Positions 37,623-47,291 of a stretch of DNA of 64,000 nucleotides are shown here, piece after piece. The stretch's first letter is position 1. Each line of letters starts with the position of its first letter. The notes under the pieces were generated by a model that saw only the letters and a list, made by a program, of their open reading frames with translations, did no database searches and was not told where the DNA came from. The stretch spans positions 88,404 through 152,403 of the forward strand of contig NZ_CAJYTI010000003.1 in the NCBI RefSeq assembly GCF_913777625.1, given 5' to 3'. Made by a program: the position numbers and the translations under genes. Origin of the DNA: an uncultured Sphingomonas sp. (GTDB lineage: Bacteria > Pseudomonadota > Alphaproteobacteria > Sphingomonadales > Sphingomonadaceae).

Positions 37623-39604
37623 CAGTCGCGCACCAGTGCCGCGAGCGCCGGCACGTCGATCGGGGGCGAGCAGAGAAAGCCCTGGAAATATTGGCAGCCT
37701 TCCTTGGCGAGCAGGTCGAGCTGCGCCTCGGTCTCCACCCCTTCGGCGACCACCGCCAGCCCCAGTGACCGGGCCATGTCAATCACCCCGCGCACCACGA
37801 TGCGATCGCGCGGCGAGCCGGTGATCTCGTTGGAGAGCTTCTTGTCGATCTTCAGGTAATCGAGCGGCAGTGCCTTCAGATAGGCAAGGCTGGAATAGCC
37901 GGTGCCGAAATCGTCGATCGCCACCCGGCAGCCGGCGGTGCGGAGTTCCGAAAGCAGATCGGCCGCCTCGCTCAGATCCGCCATGATGCCGCTTTCGGTG
38001 ATCTCCAGCGTCAGGCGGTGCCGCGGGAAGCCGGTGGCATCCACCCAGCGCAGCAGGCTCTCGCCGAAGCCGGGGCGGCCGACATCGCCGGCGGTGACGT
38101 TGATCGACAGACGCAGCTCCGACAGCGATCGCGGCCAGTGCGCCGCGATGGTGAGCGCGCGGCGCTGGACATGCTCGCTCAGCACCCCCGCAAGGCCGGC
38201 GCGATCGGCCGCGGTGAACAGCGGTTCCGCACCGATCTCGCCATGCTGGGGATGCTGCCAGCGGGCAAGCGCCTCCACGCCGGTGATCTGGCCCGTCGCG
38301 ACCGCTACCTGCGGCTGGAACAACACGCCGATCTCACCGCGTTCGATGCCCCGTCGCAAATCGCCGATGAGGGACTCGATCGATGGCCCGCTTCCCGGCC
38401 GCACCGGGCCTTCGCCAAGCAGCGTCTCGCTCGCCCGGCGCAGCAGGCTGGCCGCCCCGTCGCCGGTCACGCTCTCGGTGAGCGTGACCTTGGCGCCAAG
38501 ATGGACGAGCTCGCCCGCGGCGACGAAGGGACGCGCCAGCGCCTCCTCGATCCGCCGCGCGGCGGTGCGCAGCGCCGAAGTGCCGGGGTCGACGGCCGCG
38601 GCGAGAAAATCGGATCCGCCGATTCGCGCGACCACCGCCTCCGATCCCAGGGTCTCGCGCGCCGCCTCCGCCACCCGGCGCGAGACGCTGCGGAGCAGTT
38701 CGTCCCCGGCAGGACGGCCATAGGCGGTGTTGATCGTATCGAAGCGGGTGAGCCCCACCAGTACCAGCCCGACCCGCTGGCCCTTCTCGAGCAGGCGATC
38801 GATCCAGCGCCGGGCGCTGGAGGCATCGCGCGCGCCGGTCAGCACGTCGCGCACGGCGGCGCCGGCATCGGGCGCGAGGCCGAGCGGCTCGACCAGCGCG
38901 TCGATCTGGCCGGTCTCCGCATCATATTGCAAGTGCTGCACCACCCGACCCTTGCCGGGCAGATCGTGCGCAAAGGCAGTCGACCCGGCCTCGCGGAGGC
39001 GCCGCAATGCTGCCCAGGCGAGTCGGCGATCGGAGAGCTCCAGTCGGCCGAACAGCGCGCGCGGCCCCGGCGCTTCCGGCAGATCGAGCAGCTGGGCGAG
39101 CGCCGGGGTCAATTCGATCGACCCCGAGCCGGGGTCGAATCGCCAGCCGAGCGGATTGGCGATGCTGGCCCCCTGCCCCGCCCAGCCGGACAGGCGCTCG
39201 ACATAGCGTTCGGCAAAGCGGATCGCATGGGCGATCGCGGCCGACGACATCGGGCTGCCGAGGAAATGCGTCGCGCCAGCCTCGTAGAAGCGGCCCATAT
39301 GCACCGTGTCGCTCTGCGAGACGAGGATCAGCAGCGCGGCGCCGTACGCCTTCACCGTCGGCCCCAGCAGCCGGGCCGCGTCCAGCCCCTCGCTCATCGC
39401 GCCTCGCGCGTCGATCACCGCAACCGAGGCACCGCTCGCGAGGAACCGCGTTTCCAGCCCCTCGCTGCGCCGCGCCGCCACGACCCGCCAGCCCCCGCCT
39501 GCCGCCGCTGCCGCCACCTCGTCCCGCTGCCGGAACGAGAGCACGAACACCGGCACTTCGGCGGCCGGGGCGGTACTCTGGACGATCGTAAACCCTTCTT
39601 CCAT
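37619..39604 (-). CDS. c-di-GMP phosphodiesterase-like protein: receiver-like, degenerate GGDEF, EAL
   Basis: 661 residues, soluble. The N-terminal 130 residues resemble a receiver domain (ASVAVIDARG, LILVSQSD, GATHFLGSP), without a clear phospho-acceptor aspartate. A PAS-like part follows, then a GGDEF-like domain with GGSDF in place of GGDEF (RIGGSDFLA), so cyclase activity is unlikely. The EAL domain looks complete: EALARW, NVTAGD, EITES, DDFGTGYSSLAYLK, KIDKKLS, VAEGVET and QGFLCSPP. Hydrolysis of c-di-GMP is expected. ATG 39604 has GGAGGGG upstream. It is divergent from moaA. Confidence 0.87.
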   Translation of the reverse strand: MEEGFTIVQSTAPAAEVPVFVLSFRQRDEVAAAAAGGGWRVVAARRSEGLETRFLASGASVAVIDARGAMSEGLDAARLLGPTVKAYGAALLILVSQSDTVHMGRFYEAGATHFLGSPMSSAAIAHAIRFAERYVERLSGWAGQGASIANPLGWRFDPGSGSIELTPALAQLLDLPEAPGPRALFGRLELSDRRLAWAALRRLREAGSTAFAHDLPGKGRVVQHLQYDAETGQIDALVEPLGLAPDAGAAVRDVLTGARDASSARRWIDRLLEKGQRVGLVLVGLTRFDTINTAYGRPAGDELLRSVSRRVAEAARETLGSEAVVARIGGSDFLAAAVDPGTSALRTAARRIEEALARPFVAAGELVHLGAKVTLTESVTGDGAASLLRRASETLLGEGPVRPGSGPSIESLIGDLRRGIERGEIGVLFQPQVAVATGQITGVEALARWQHPQHGEIGAEPLFTAADRAGLAGVLSEHVQRRALTIAAHWPRSLSELRLSINVTAGDVGRPGFGESLLRWVDATGFPRHRLTLEITESGIMADLSEAADLLSELRTAGCRVAIDDFGTGYSSLAYLKALPLDYLKIDKKLSNEITGSPRDRIVVRGVIDMARSLGLAVVAEGVETEAQLDLLAKEGCQYFQGFLCSPPIDVPALAALVRDW

Positions 39605-39683
39605 GCCCCTCCGATAGCGGCTCCTTTGGCGCTCCGCCATCCAAGCCTTGTGCAGGGGCGTTCGACGCCCTACCTCGACGGAT

Positions 39684-40700
39684 ATGGCCAGCGCTCAAGC
39701 CCTTGCGACGCCGCCCACGCTGGTCGATCGCCATGGTCGCGCGATCCGCTATCTGCGCATCTCCGTCACCGACCGCTGCGACCTGCGCTGCCGCTATTGC
39801 ATGGCGGAGCACATGACCTTCCTGCCCCGCGAGGCGGTGCTCAGCCTGGAAGAACTGGCGGCGATTGCCGGCCGCTTCATCGTTCGCGGCGTTACCAAGA
39901 TCCGGCTAACCGGGGGCGAGCCGCTCGTCCGCCGCAACATGATGACCCTGGTCGAGCAGCTCGGCACGCGGATCGGCATGGGGCTGAACGAGCTCACGCT
40001 TACCACCAACGCCACGCGGCTGGCAGACTATGCGCAAGGCCTTGCCAATGCCGGTGTCCGCCGCATCAACGTGAGCCTTGACAGCCGCGATCCCGAGACC
40101 TTCCGCTACATCACCCGCCACGGCGACGTCGCACAGGTGCTCGAGGGCATCGAAGCAGCCAGGCGCGCGGGCCTGCGGGTGAAGATCAACATGGTGGCGC
40201 TGCGCGGGCTCAACGAGCACGAAATCGCGCCGATGCTCGCCTGGGTCACCGAGCACGACATGGACCTCTCGCTGATCGAGACGATGCCGATGGGCGTGAT
40301 CGACGAGGACCGCGCCGATCGCTTCCTGCCGCTGCCCGAGGTGCTGGCGCGGCTGAAGACGCAGTTCGAGCTGACCGCCGATTCGCACGACAGCGGCGGC
40401 CCGGCGCGTTACTGGCGCGTGGGCGACACGACCAGCCGGCTGGGGCTGATCTCGCCGCTCACCAACAATTTCTGCGCAAGCTGCAACCGCGTTCGGCTCT
40501 CGACCGACGGACGGCTGCACATGTGCCTGGGGCATGAGGATTCGGTGGACCTGAAAGAAGCGATTCGCAGCGGGGGGCTGCAAGCCGTGGACGACGCGAT
40601 CGATCGGGCGCTCGCCGCCAAGCCGGAGCGGCACGATTTCCGGATCGAGGCCGGCGCCGCGCCCGCCGTCTCCCGCCACATGAGCGTGACCGGCGGATGA
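39684..40700 (+). CDS. moaA: GTP 3',8-cyclase MoaA
   Basis: 338 residues. A radical-SAM domain with 'CDLRCRYC' (CxxxCxxC cluster), 'KIRLTGGEPLVR', and the C-terminal cluster Cx2C...C ('FCASCNRVRLSTDGRLHMCL'). It catalyses the first step of molybdenum cofactor synthesis from GTP. ATG 39684 is used. Its stop overlaps the following NAD kinase start as ATGA (40697-40700), so the two are coupled. Confidence 0.96.
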   Translation: MASAQALATPPTLVDRHGRAIRYLRISVTDRCDLRCRYCMAEHMTFLPREAVLSLEELAAIAGRFIVRGVTKIRLTGGEPLVRRNMMTLVEQLGTRIGMGLNELTLTTNATRLADYAQGLANAGVRRINVSLDSRDPETFRYITRHGDVAQVLEGIEAARRAGLRVKINMVALRGLNEHEIAPMLAWVTEHDMDLSLIETMPMGVIDEDRADRFLPLPEVLARLKTQFELTADSHDSGGPARYWRVGDTTSRLGLISPLTNNFCASCNRVRLSTDGRLHMCLGHEDSVDLKEAIRSGGLQAVDDAIDRALAAKPERHDFRIEAGAAPAVSRHMSVTGG

Positions 40701-41473
40701 ACGCGACGAAACCGCGGGCGCTGCTCGCCTCGCCGACCCCGCCCGCCCAGACTGCCGCCGGGGAATTGCGCGATTCCTATGACTGGGTGCCGATCGAAGA
40801 AGCCGAGGAGGTCGTAGCGCTCGGCGGCGACGGCTTCATGCTCCAGACGCTCCACGCCATGCTGGAACGGCGCCGGCTGCTGCCGGTGTTCGGAATGAAC
40901 CTCGGCACGGTCGGCTTCCTGATGAACGACTGGCGGCTCGACGGGCTCACCCAACGACTGGAGCGCGCGCGTCCCTTCCGCGTGGCGCCGCTGGCGATGA
41001 CCGCCACGACGGTCGAGGGCGAAACCTGCGTCCTCCCGGCGATCAACGAAGCCTCCCTGCTCCGCGAGACGCGCCAGACGGCCAAGCTGGAGGTGACCAT
41101 CAACGGCCGAATCGTGATCCCCGAGCTGGTCTGCGACGGCATCCTGGTCGCCACGCCCGCCGGCTCCACCGCCTATAATTTTTCGGCCCAGGGCCCGATT
41201 CTCCCGCTCGGTTCGGCCCTGCTGGCGCTCACCCCGATCAGCCCGTTCCGCCCGCGGCGCTGGCGCGGCGCGATTCTCCCGGAGAAGACCCGCATCGATA
41301 TCCGCGTGCTGGAGGCGGACAAGCGCCCGGTCAGCGCCGTCGCCGACCAGCGCGAAATCCGCGAAGTCGCGCACGTCCATGTCGAGATCGACCGCATGCG
41401 CGACCTCACGCTGCTGTTCGATCCAGAGCACGCGTTGGACGATCGGATAACGATGGAACAATTTATTGCATAA
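40697..41473 (+). CDS. nadK: NAD kinase
   Basis: 258 residues. The NAD kinase signature 'EVVALGGDGFMLQTLH' (GGDG) and 'GMNLGTVGFLMND' are present, and 'VATPAGSTAYNFSAQGP' lies in the C-terminal part. It makes NADP from NAD in the cytoplasm. The start overlaps moaA by 4 bases, so translation is coupled. Confidence 0.94.
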   Translation: MNATKPRALLASPTPPAQTAAGELRDSYDWVPIEEAEEVVALGGDGFMLQTLHAMLERRRLLPVFGMNLGTVGFLMNDWRLDGLTQRLERARPFRVAPLAMTATTVEGETCVLPAINEASLLRETRQTAKLEVTINGRIVIPELVCDGILVATPAGSTAYNFSAQGPILPLGSALLALTPISPFRPRRWRGAILPEKTRIDIRVLEADKRPVSAVADQREIREVAHVHVEIDRMRDLTLLFDPEHALDDRITMEQFIA

Positions 41474-41557
41474 ACCCCCTTGCGCCTTTCGAAAACCCGG
41501 TGCTAAAGGCGCGCCTCCCGACGCGGTGACCCACCGCCGAGGGGTTGACCAGAGTGG

Positions 41558-41632
41558 TCCCCGATAGCTCAGCGGTAGAGCATTCGACTGTTAATCGAAT
41601 GGTCGTAGGTTCGAATCCTACTCGGGGAGCCA
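41558..41632 (+). tRNA. tRNA-Asn (GUU anticodon)
   Basis: 75 bases including an encoded CCA. The acceptor stem TCCCCGA (41558-41564) pairs with TCGGGGA (41622-41628); D-arm GCTCAGCGGTAGAGC; anticodon stem TTCGA/TCGAA around the loop CTGTTAA gives GTT; T-loop GTTCGAATC. The minus-strand gene at 41618-41965 ends inside its 3' part. Confidence 0.97.
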
Positions 41633-41965
41633 TCTGCTGTTGTCGGGACCGGTTATGACCGGTCCCGATATCCCGAACGCCGATATCCTTGCAATATCCG
41701 CATCCTGGCGCAGCATCGTGGTGCCGCGCTCCGTCGCAAAGCCGATGACCCGACCCTCCTTCGCATCGACGAAGTAGGAGACCGGCTGCCAGTGAATCTC
41801 CATCCAGGCATCGGGCCCGATCGGCGCTTCCTGAATCGTCACCGACCATACCGCCACGTCGCCGATCCTCGCCGGCTGGGCATCGGCATGCACCGCGTGG
41901 GCATCATCACAGGGCGGCTGCGCGAATCGCAGTGCCGCATCCATTGCCTCCTCCGCGGTGATCAT
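41618..41965 (-). CDS. Small protein of unknown function overlapping the 3' end of tRNA-Asn
   Basis: 115 residues, no recognised family. It has no signal peptide. It begins MITAEEAMDAALRFAQ and has 'VAVWSVTIQEAP', 'AWMEIHWQPVSYFVDAKEGRVIGF', a pattern like small PepSY-type or NTF2-fold immunity proteins, which is not proof. GGGAGG lies 10 bases upstream of ATG 41965. Its last 15 bases are antisense to the 3' end of the tRNA gene, and an 11-base perfect hairpin (41643-41668) lies in its last codons. The codon use in the last third may therefore be shaped by the tRNA signals. Confidence 0.65.
   Translation of the reverse strand: MITAEEAMDAALRFAQPPCDDAHAVHADAQPARIGDVAVWSVTIQEAPIGPDAWMEIHWQPVSYFVDAKEGRVIGFATERGTTMLRQDADIARISAFGISGPVITGPDNSRWLPE
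41643..41668 (+). terminator. Perfect hairpin just after tRNA-Asn, inside the antisense gene
   Basis: TCGGGACCGGT (41643-41653) pairs perfectly with ACCGGTCCCGA (41658-41668) around the loop TATG. It begins 10 bases after the tRNA CCA. It lacks a T run, so it is either a weak terminator or a processing/stability hairpin. Confidence 0.5.
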
Positions 41966-42057
41966 GGCCGATCTGCCTCCCGATAGATGCACCGAACGCT
42001 TGGGGTCCGCCGGGCGTTGCGCTTGCGACTCGCCGCCCCCGCTGCGATGTTCGGGCG

Positions 42058-43074
42058 ATGGACGATCTCGACGCATTCATCGCCGGCCTGCCCAAGGCCG
42101 AACTCCATCTCCACATCGAAGGCAGCCTCGAACCCGAGCAGATGTTCGAATTCGCCCGCCGCAACGGCGTGGCCATCCCGTTCGACAGCGTCGAGGCGGT
42201 GCGGGCGGCCTATGAATTCTCCAACCTGCAGGACTTTCTCGACATCTACTATGCCGGCGCGGACGTGCTGCGCACCGAAGCCGATTTCCGCGACCTCGCC
42301 ATCGCCTATTTCGAGCGCGCGGCGGCGGACGGCGTGCGCCATGCGGAGATCTTCTTCGATCCCCAGACCCACACCGCGCGCGGCATCGCCATGGGCACGG
42401 TGGTCGAGGGGCTGCTGGCGGGCATGGCGGACGCCGAGCGCCGGCTTGAGGTAACCTCGGCGCTGATCCTGTGCTTCCTGCGGCACCTGGACGAGGACGA
42501 CGCCTTCCGCACGCTGGAAGCCGCCGAGCCGTGGCTGGACAAGATCGCCGGCGTCGGGCTCGATTCGTCCGAGCTGGGCCATCCGCCGTCCAAATTCACC
42601 CGCGTCTTCGCCGCCGCCGCCGCGAAGGGCCTCAAGCGCGTCGCCCATGCTGGCGAGGAAGGCCCTGCCGACTATGTTCGCGAGGCGCTGGACCTGCTCC
42701 AGGTCGACCGGCTCGACCATGGCAATCGCAGCCTCGACGATCCCGCCTTGGTCGCCCGACTCGTCCGCTCGGGGATGACGCTCACGGTCTGCCCGCTGTC
42801 CAACGTGAAGCTGTGCAACGTCGAGACCATCGACGCGCATCCGATCGACCGGATGCTGGCGCTGGGCCTGCGCGCGACGGTCAATTCGGACGATCCCGCC
42901 TATTTCGGCGGCTATGTCGGCGAGAATTACCGCGCCGTCGCCCGTGGGCGGGGCCTGAGCAAGCGGCAGCTCGCCACGCTGGCCCGCAACAGCTTCCTGG
43001 GCTCGTTCCTGCCCGACGAGGCCGTGGCGGCGCACTGCACGGCGATCGACGCCTGGGTTGCGGAGGCGGCGTGA
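42058..43074 (+). CDS. Adenine deaminase (adenosine deaminase family)
   Basis: 338 residues. Metal-site motifs of the adenosine-deaminase family are present: HLHIEGSLEPE (His17, His19), 'AHAGEEG', 'RLDHGNRS' and 'VNSDDPAYF'. The form IEGSLEPE and 'GLDSSELGHPPSKF' is that of adenine deaminases (EC 3.5.4.2) rather than adenosine deaminases. It would convert adenine to hypoxanthine; the following phosphoribosyltransferase could then make IMP. The start codon ATG 42058 is separated by 92 bases from the divergent tRNA-overlapping gene. It overlaps the next gene by 1 base (TGATG). Confidence 0.85.
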   Translation: MDDLDAFIAGLPKAELHLHIEGSLEPEQMFEFARRNGVAIPFDSVEAVRAAYEFSNLQDFLDIYYAGADVLRTEADFRDLAIAYFERAAADGVRHAEIFFDPQTHTARGIAMGTVVEGLLAGMADAERRLEVTSALILCFLRHLDEDDAFRTLEAAEPWLDKIAGVGLDSSELGHPPSKFTRVFAAAAAKGLKRVAHAGEEGPADYVREALDLLQVDRLDHGNRSLDDPALVARLVRSGMTLTVCPLSNVKLCNVETIDAHPIDRMLALGLRATVNSDDPAYFGGYVGENYRAVARGRGLSKRQLATLARNSFLGSFLPDEAVAAHCTAIDAWVAEAA

Positions 43075-43589
43075 TGAGCGACATCGTCTTCACCCACTTC
43101 ACCCATGACCAGCTCGTTGCCGGCGTCCACGCCATTGCCGAGGCGGTGGCGGACTGGGCCCCTACCCTGCTGGTCGGCGTCGGCCGCGGCGGGCTGACCC
43201 CGGCGGTCTATCTCTCGCACCGCGTCGGCCTTCCGCTCGTCTCGATCGACCATTCCACCCGCATCGCCCAGTTCGGCGAGGAGCTGGTCGCGGTGCTCGC
43301 CCAGCGCACCCGCGAGGGCGAGCGGCTGTTGTTCGTCGAGGACATCAACGACAGCGGCAAGACGATCGGCGAGCTGCGCGCCGCACTGGCCGCAGAAGGT
43401 GCGGTGGCGGAGCAGGTCCGCTTCGCCGTGCTGATGGACAATATCCGCTCGTCGCAGCGGGTGGAATATGGCGCGCAGACGATCGACCGCGCGGTTCAGA
43501 AGGACTGGTTCGTCTTCCCCTGGGAAGCGATGGCGCCGCACGCGGCGCTCGACAAGGATGCCCGCGAAGTCCCCGAACGACTGGGTTGA
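43074..43589 (+). CDS. Purine phosphoribosyltransferase
   Basis: 171 residues of the type I phosphoribosyltransferase fold: 'LLVGVGRGGLTPAVYLSHRVGLPLVSID', the PRPP loop 'LLFVEDINDSGKTIGEL' and the C-terminal 'DWFVFPWE' hood typical of hypoxanthine/xanthine-type enzymes. It would convert hypoxanthine (the product of the overlapping adenine deaminase) or xanthine to the nucleotide. The start ATG 43074 overlaps the deaminase stop as TGATG, so the pair is a salvage operon. Confidence 0.85.
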   Translation: MSDIVFTHFTHDQLVAGVHAIAEAVADWAPTLLVGVGRGGLTPAVYLSHRVGLPLVSIDHSTRIAQFGEELVAVLAQRTREGERLLFVEDINDSGKTIGELRAALAAEGAVAEQVRFAVLMDNIRSSQRVEYGAQTIDRAVQKDWFVFPWEAMAPHAALDKDAREVPERLG

Positions 43590-43722
43590 CAGCTGCCGTT
43601 CAGCAACGGTCAATCGTGGCTGTGCCACGCCTCACCGCGTGAGCGCACGGGAGAGTTTCGCCGGTCCGTGCGTTCGAGGGGCTCACGGCGAGAGTATTCG
43701 CTTGTTAAGTTTCGGAGGAACA

Positions 43723-44319
43723 ATGCCAATCTTATCACAGAAGGGCCGGCGGTTCGCAGCACTCGGCCTGATGGTCGCAGGCAGCCTCTCGCTTGCTTCG
43801 TGCATGACCGCCACGCCGTACCAGCCGGCCTCGGTCAGCGGATCGGTGCGCAACGGCTATTCGGACGAGCAGATCGAACAGAATCGCTTTCGGGTGAGCT
43901 TTTCCGGCAACAGCCTGACCTCGCGCGAGACCGTCGAGCGCTACCTGCTCTATCGGTCGGCCGAGCTGACGCTGCAGAACGGCTATGACTATTTCGTCCT
44001 GTCGAACCGCGACACCGAGAAGAAGACCCAGACCTACGCCACCCCGGGCATCGGTGGTCCGGCGTTCGGCCCGTGGGGCGGCTGGGGCCCCTATTGGCGC
44101 TACCACAATCCGGGCTGGGGCTGGCGCAGCTGGGATCCCTTCTGGGGCGATCCGTTCTTCGACCGCAATGTCGATATCCGCACCGTCGACCGCTACGAAG
44201 CCGTGGCCGAGATCGTGATGGGCAAAGGACCCAAGCCCGCCGACAACATCCGTGCCTTCGACGCGCACGAGGTGAAGGAACGGCTTGGCCCCAAGATCGA
44301 GCTGCCACAGAACCGCTGA
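43723..44319 (+). CDS. CC0125/CC1285-family lipoprotein
   Basis: 198 residues with a lipoprotein signal (lipobox LASC, Cys near 27). The pattern 'GYSDEQIEQNRFRVSFSGNSLTSRETVERYLLYRSAELTLQNGYDYFVLSNRDTE' matches the CC0125/CC1285 family of alphaproteobacterial lipoproteins, of unknown role. A Gly/Trp/Pro-rich segment (FGPWGGWGPYWRYHNPGWGW) follows. GGAGGA lies 5 bases before ATG 43723. A terminator follows the stop. Confidence 0.87.
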   Translation: MPILSQKGRRFAALGLMVAGSLSLASCMTATPYQPASVSGSVRNGYSDEQIEQNRFRVSFSGNSLTSRETVERYLLYRSAELTLQNGYDYFVLSNRDTEKKTQTYATPGIGGPAFGPWGGWGPYWRYHNPGWGWRSWDPFWGDPFFDRNVDIRTVDRYEAVAEIVMGKGPKPADNIRAFDAHEVKERLGPKIELPQNR

Positions 44320-44338
44320 TCGATAGCAACGGAAACAG

Positions 44339-44375
44339 AAAAGGGCGGTGCCGGCATCCCGGCACCGCCCTTTTT
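44339..44375. terminator. Bidirectional terminator between the lipoprotein gene and secA
   Basis: A perfect 16-base stem: AAAAGGGCGGTGCCGG (44339-44354) pairs with CCGGCACCGCCCTTTT around the loop CATC. T residues flank both arms on the respective strands, so it can end both convergent transcripts. Confidence 0.92.
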
Positions 44376-44385
44376 CGTGTCCGCG

Positions 44386-44407
44386 CCCCTCCCGCATCCG
44401 GGAGGGG
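44386..44407. repeat. Palindromic repeat unit (CCCCTCCCG type)
   Basis: CCCCTCCCG (44386-44394) and CGGGAGGGG (44399-44407) form a hairpin. It is a half unit of the element found between addB and addA (55176-55282). Confidence 0.6.
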
Positions 44408-44420
44408 AACGCATGGCCGC

Positions 44421-47165
44421 TTACGCCACCTGGCCGTGGCAGTGCTTGTACTTGAGCCCCGAGCCGCACGGGCACGGCGCGTTGCGGCTGACCACCCCCT
44501 CCCACTGCGCCGGATCGGTGCCATAGTCGTCGCCCGCCGGCTGCGGAATGCTCAGCTGCGGGATCCGCGTGGTCACCAGGCCGGCCGAGCCGCCGTCCCA
44601 ATCCGCGGTATTGTCCTCACCGGTCAGCGGATCGATGTGCGTCGTCAGGAACGCCGGCAGTTCCGGCAGCTGCGGCGGCGGGCTCATGCGGAACTGGGCG
44701 AAGGCCATGGTGCGCGTCACGTCCTCGCGGATCGTGTCGAGCATCCGCTGGAACATCGAAAATGCCTCGTGCTTGTACTCGTTGATCGGCGTCTTCTGCG
44801 CATAGGCGCGCAGGTGGACGACCTGGCGCAGCGCGTCGAGCATCGCGAGATGCTCCTTCCAGTGATGATCGAGATTCTGGAGCAGGATCGACTTCTCGAT
44901 CGAGGTCCAGGTCTCCGGCTCCAGCTCGGCCGCCTTCTCGGCAACCGCGGCGTCGGCGGCCTCGCGGATGCGGGTCTCGAGTATCTCGGGATCGATCGCT
45001 TCCTCGTCCTTCACCCACTGGTCGACCTGAAGGTCGAGGTTGAGCGTGTCGACCAGGCGCGCCTTCAGCCCCTCGATGTTCCACTGCTCGGGGTAGCTGT
45101 TCGGCGGGCACGCCTCGCCGACGATCGCGTTCACCGTCTCGTGGCGCATGTCCTCGACAACCGAGCCCACGGTATCGGCATCCATGATGTCCGCGCGCTG
45201 CTCGTAGATGACCTTGCGCTGGTCATTCATCACGTCGTCATATTCGACGACCTGCTTGCGGATATCGTAGTTGCGCGCCTCGACCTTGCGCTGCGCGGTC
45301 TCGATCGCCTTGCTCAGCCAGCGCGACGGCGGCATTGCCTCGCCATCTTCCAGGCTGGAGCGCATCATCCGCGAGAACAGCGTGTTCGAGCCGAAGATGC
45401 GCAGCAGATCGTCGTCGAGGCTGAGGTAGAAGCGGCTGAGGCCCGGATCGCCCTGGCGGCCCGAGCGGCCGCGCAGCTGGTTGTCGATGCGCCGGCTTTC
45501 GTGCCGCTCGGTGCCGAGCACGAACAGCCCGCCGGCAGCCTTCACCTTTTCCTTTTCCTCGGCGACCTCGGCCTTGATCCGCTCGATCGCGGCGTCGCGC
45601 TCCGGCCCCTCGGGCATGTCGCGCAGTTCGTCGGCGATGCGGAACTCGACATTGCCACCCAGCTGGATGTCGGTGCCGCGGCCAGCCATGTTGGTCGACA
45701 CGGTGACCATGCCCAGCCGGCCCGCCTGCGCCACGATATGCGCCTCGCTCTCGTGGAAGCGGGCGTTGAGCACCTCGTGCTTCACGCCTTCGCGGTGAAG
45801 GAATTCCGACAGCATCTCCGACTTTTCGATCGAGACGGTGCCGACCAGCACCGGCTGGCCGCGCTCGGCATGCTGCTTGATCGTCTTGGCGATGCCGGCG
45901 AACTTGTCCTCGGTCGACTTGTAGAACACGTCCTCGTCGTCGACGCGCTGCACCGGCAGGTTGGTCGGGATGGTGACGACGTTCATCTTGTAGATGTCGT
46001 AGAACTCGGCTGCCTCGGTCGAGGCGGTACCGGTCATGCCGCCCAGCTTGGGGTACATGCGGAAATAATTCTGGAAGGTGATCGAGGCGAGCGTCTGGTT
46101 CTCCGGCTCGATGTTCACGCCTTCCTTGGCTTCCACCGCCTGGTGCAGACCATCCGACCAGCGGCGGCCGTCCATCATGCGGCCGGTGAACTCGTCGATG
46201 ATGACGATCTTGCCGTCCTTGACGATGTAATCGGTGTCGCGCTTGAACATCACGTTCGCGCGGAGCGCCTGGTTCAGGTGGTGGACGACCTGGGTGTTCT
46301 CGAAGTCGTAGAGATTGGCGCCTTCCAGCACCCCGGCAGTCTCGAGCAGCCGCTCGACCACTTCGGTGCCTTCCTCGGTCAGCACGATGGTGCGCTGCTT
46401 CTCGTCCTTTTCATAGGTCGAGGCATCGAGCTGCTTCACCACCGCGTCGACCTTCAGGTAGAGCTCCGACTTGTCGTCGGTGGGGCCCGAGATGATCAGC
46501 GGAGTGCGCGCCTCGTCGATCAGGATTGAGTCGACCTCGTCGACGATCGCGTAGTTGAACGGGCGCTGCACCATGCTCGCGCGGTCGTACTTCATGTTGT
46601 CGCGCAGATAGTCGAAGCCGAACTCGTTGTTCGTGCCGTAGGTGATGTCCGACGCATACGCATCCCGGCGCTGCTGGTCGGAGAGGTTGGGCACGATCAC
46701 GCCGGTCGTGAGGCCCAGGAAGCCATAGACCTGCGCCATCCACTCGGCGTCGCGGCGGGCGAGATAGTCGTTGACGGTGATGACGTGGACGCCGTCGCCC
46801 GGCAGCGCGTTGAGATAGGTGGCGAGCGTCGCCACCAGCGTCTTGCCCTCGCCGGTGCGCATTTCGGCGATCTCGCCGCGGTGGAGCACGATGCCGCCGA
46901 CCATCTGCACGTCATAGTGGCGCTGGCCGATCACGCGGCGTGCCGCCTCGCGCACCGTGGCGAAGGCTTCCGGCAGCAGGTCGTCGAGCTTGGCGCCGTT
47001 GGCGAGCTGCTCGCGGAACTTGATCGTCTGCGCGGCCAGCGTGTTGTCATCCATCGCCTGGAGCGTGGGCTCGAAGCTGGCGATCTTCTGGACGATCGGC
47101 TTCAAGGACTTGACGTAACGATCGTTGGACGAACCGAAAAGCGACTTGGCAATACCGCCGAACAT
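44421..47165 (-). CDS. secA: Preprotein translocase ATPase SecA
   Basis: 914 residues, full length. Motor with Walker A '[12 protein letters not shown]', preprotein cross-linking domain, second nucleotide fold, and a C-terminal zinc-binding SEC-C motif '[18 protein letters not shown]', which binds SecB and lipids. It drives secretion through SecYEG. ATG 47165 begins the canonical [16 protein letters not shown]. Confidence 0.98.
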   Translation of the reverse strand: MFGGIAKSLFGSSNDRYVKSLKPIVQKIASFEPTLQAMDDNTLAAQTIKFREQLANGAKLDDLLPEAFATVREAARRVIGQRHYDVQMVGGIVLHRGEIAEMRTGEGKTLVATLATYLNALPGDGVHVITVNDYLARRDAEWMAQVYGFLGLTTGVIVPNLSDQQRRDAYASDITYGTNNEFGFDYLRDNMKYDRASMVQRPFNYAIVDEVDSILIDEARTPLIISGPTDDKSELYLKVDAVVKQLDASTYEKDEKQRTIVLTEEGTEVVERLLETAGVLEGANLYDFENTQVVHHLNQALRANVMFKRDTDYIVKDGKIVIIDEFTGRMMDGRRWSDGLHQAVEAKEGVNIEPENQTLASITFQNYFRMYPKLGGMTGTASTEAAEFYDIYKMNVVTIPTNLPVQRVDDEDVFYKSTEDKFAGIAKTIKQHAERGQPVLVGTVSIEKSEMLSEFLHREGVKHEVLNARFHESEAHIVAQAGRLGMVTVSTNMAGRGTDIQLGGNVEFRIADELRDMPEGPERDAAIERIKAEVAEEKEKVKAAGGLFVLGTERHESRRIDNQLRGRSGRQGDPGLSRFYLSLDDDLLRIFGSNTLFSRMMRSSLEDGEAMPPSRWLSKAIETAQRKVEARNYDIRKQVVEYDDVMNDQRKVIYEQRADIMDADTVGSVVEDMRHETVNAIVGEACPPNSYPEQWNIEGLKARLVDTLNLDLQVDQWVKDEEAIDPEILETRIREAADAAVAEKAAELEPETWTSIEKSILLQNLDHHWKEHLAMLDALRQVVHLRAYAQKTPINEYKHEAFSMFQRMLDTIREDVTRTMAFAQFRMSPPPQLPELPAFLTTHIDPLTGEDNTADWDGGSAGLVTTRIPQLSIPQPAGDDYGTDPAQWEGVVSRNAPCPCGSGLKYKHCHGQVA

Positions 47166-47291
47166 GCGAATTCCTGACCTGTTGGGATGGGGGTGCGCGA
47201 CGGCGGCCGAAGCGGCGGGGCCATCACGGGCGTGCCGCGCAAGGCGCGCGGCGACGGGAGGAAGGACGGCCCGGCAGGCGGGCCGGAGAAG

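Noticed and set aside
42058..43074. Ordinary adenosine deaminase
   Set aside because: The IEGSLEPE and LDSSE blocks are those of adenine deaminases; the neighbour phosphoribosyltransferase also fits adenine salvage.
44073..46529. 818-codon plus-strand frame across secA
   Set aside because: It is the mirror of SecA coding in GC-rich DNA and has low-complexity Leu/Val/Asp/Arg/His runs.
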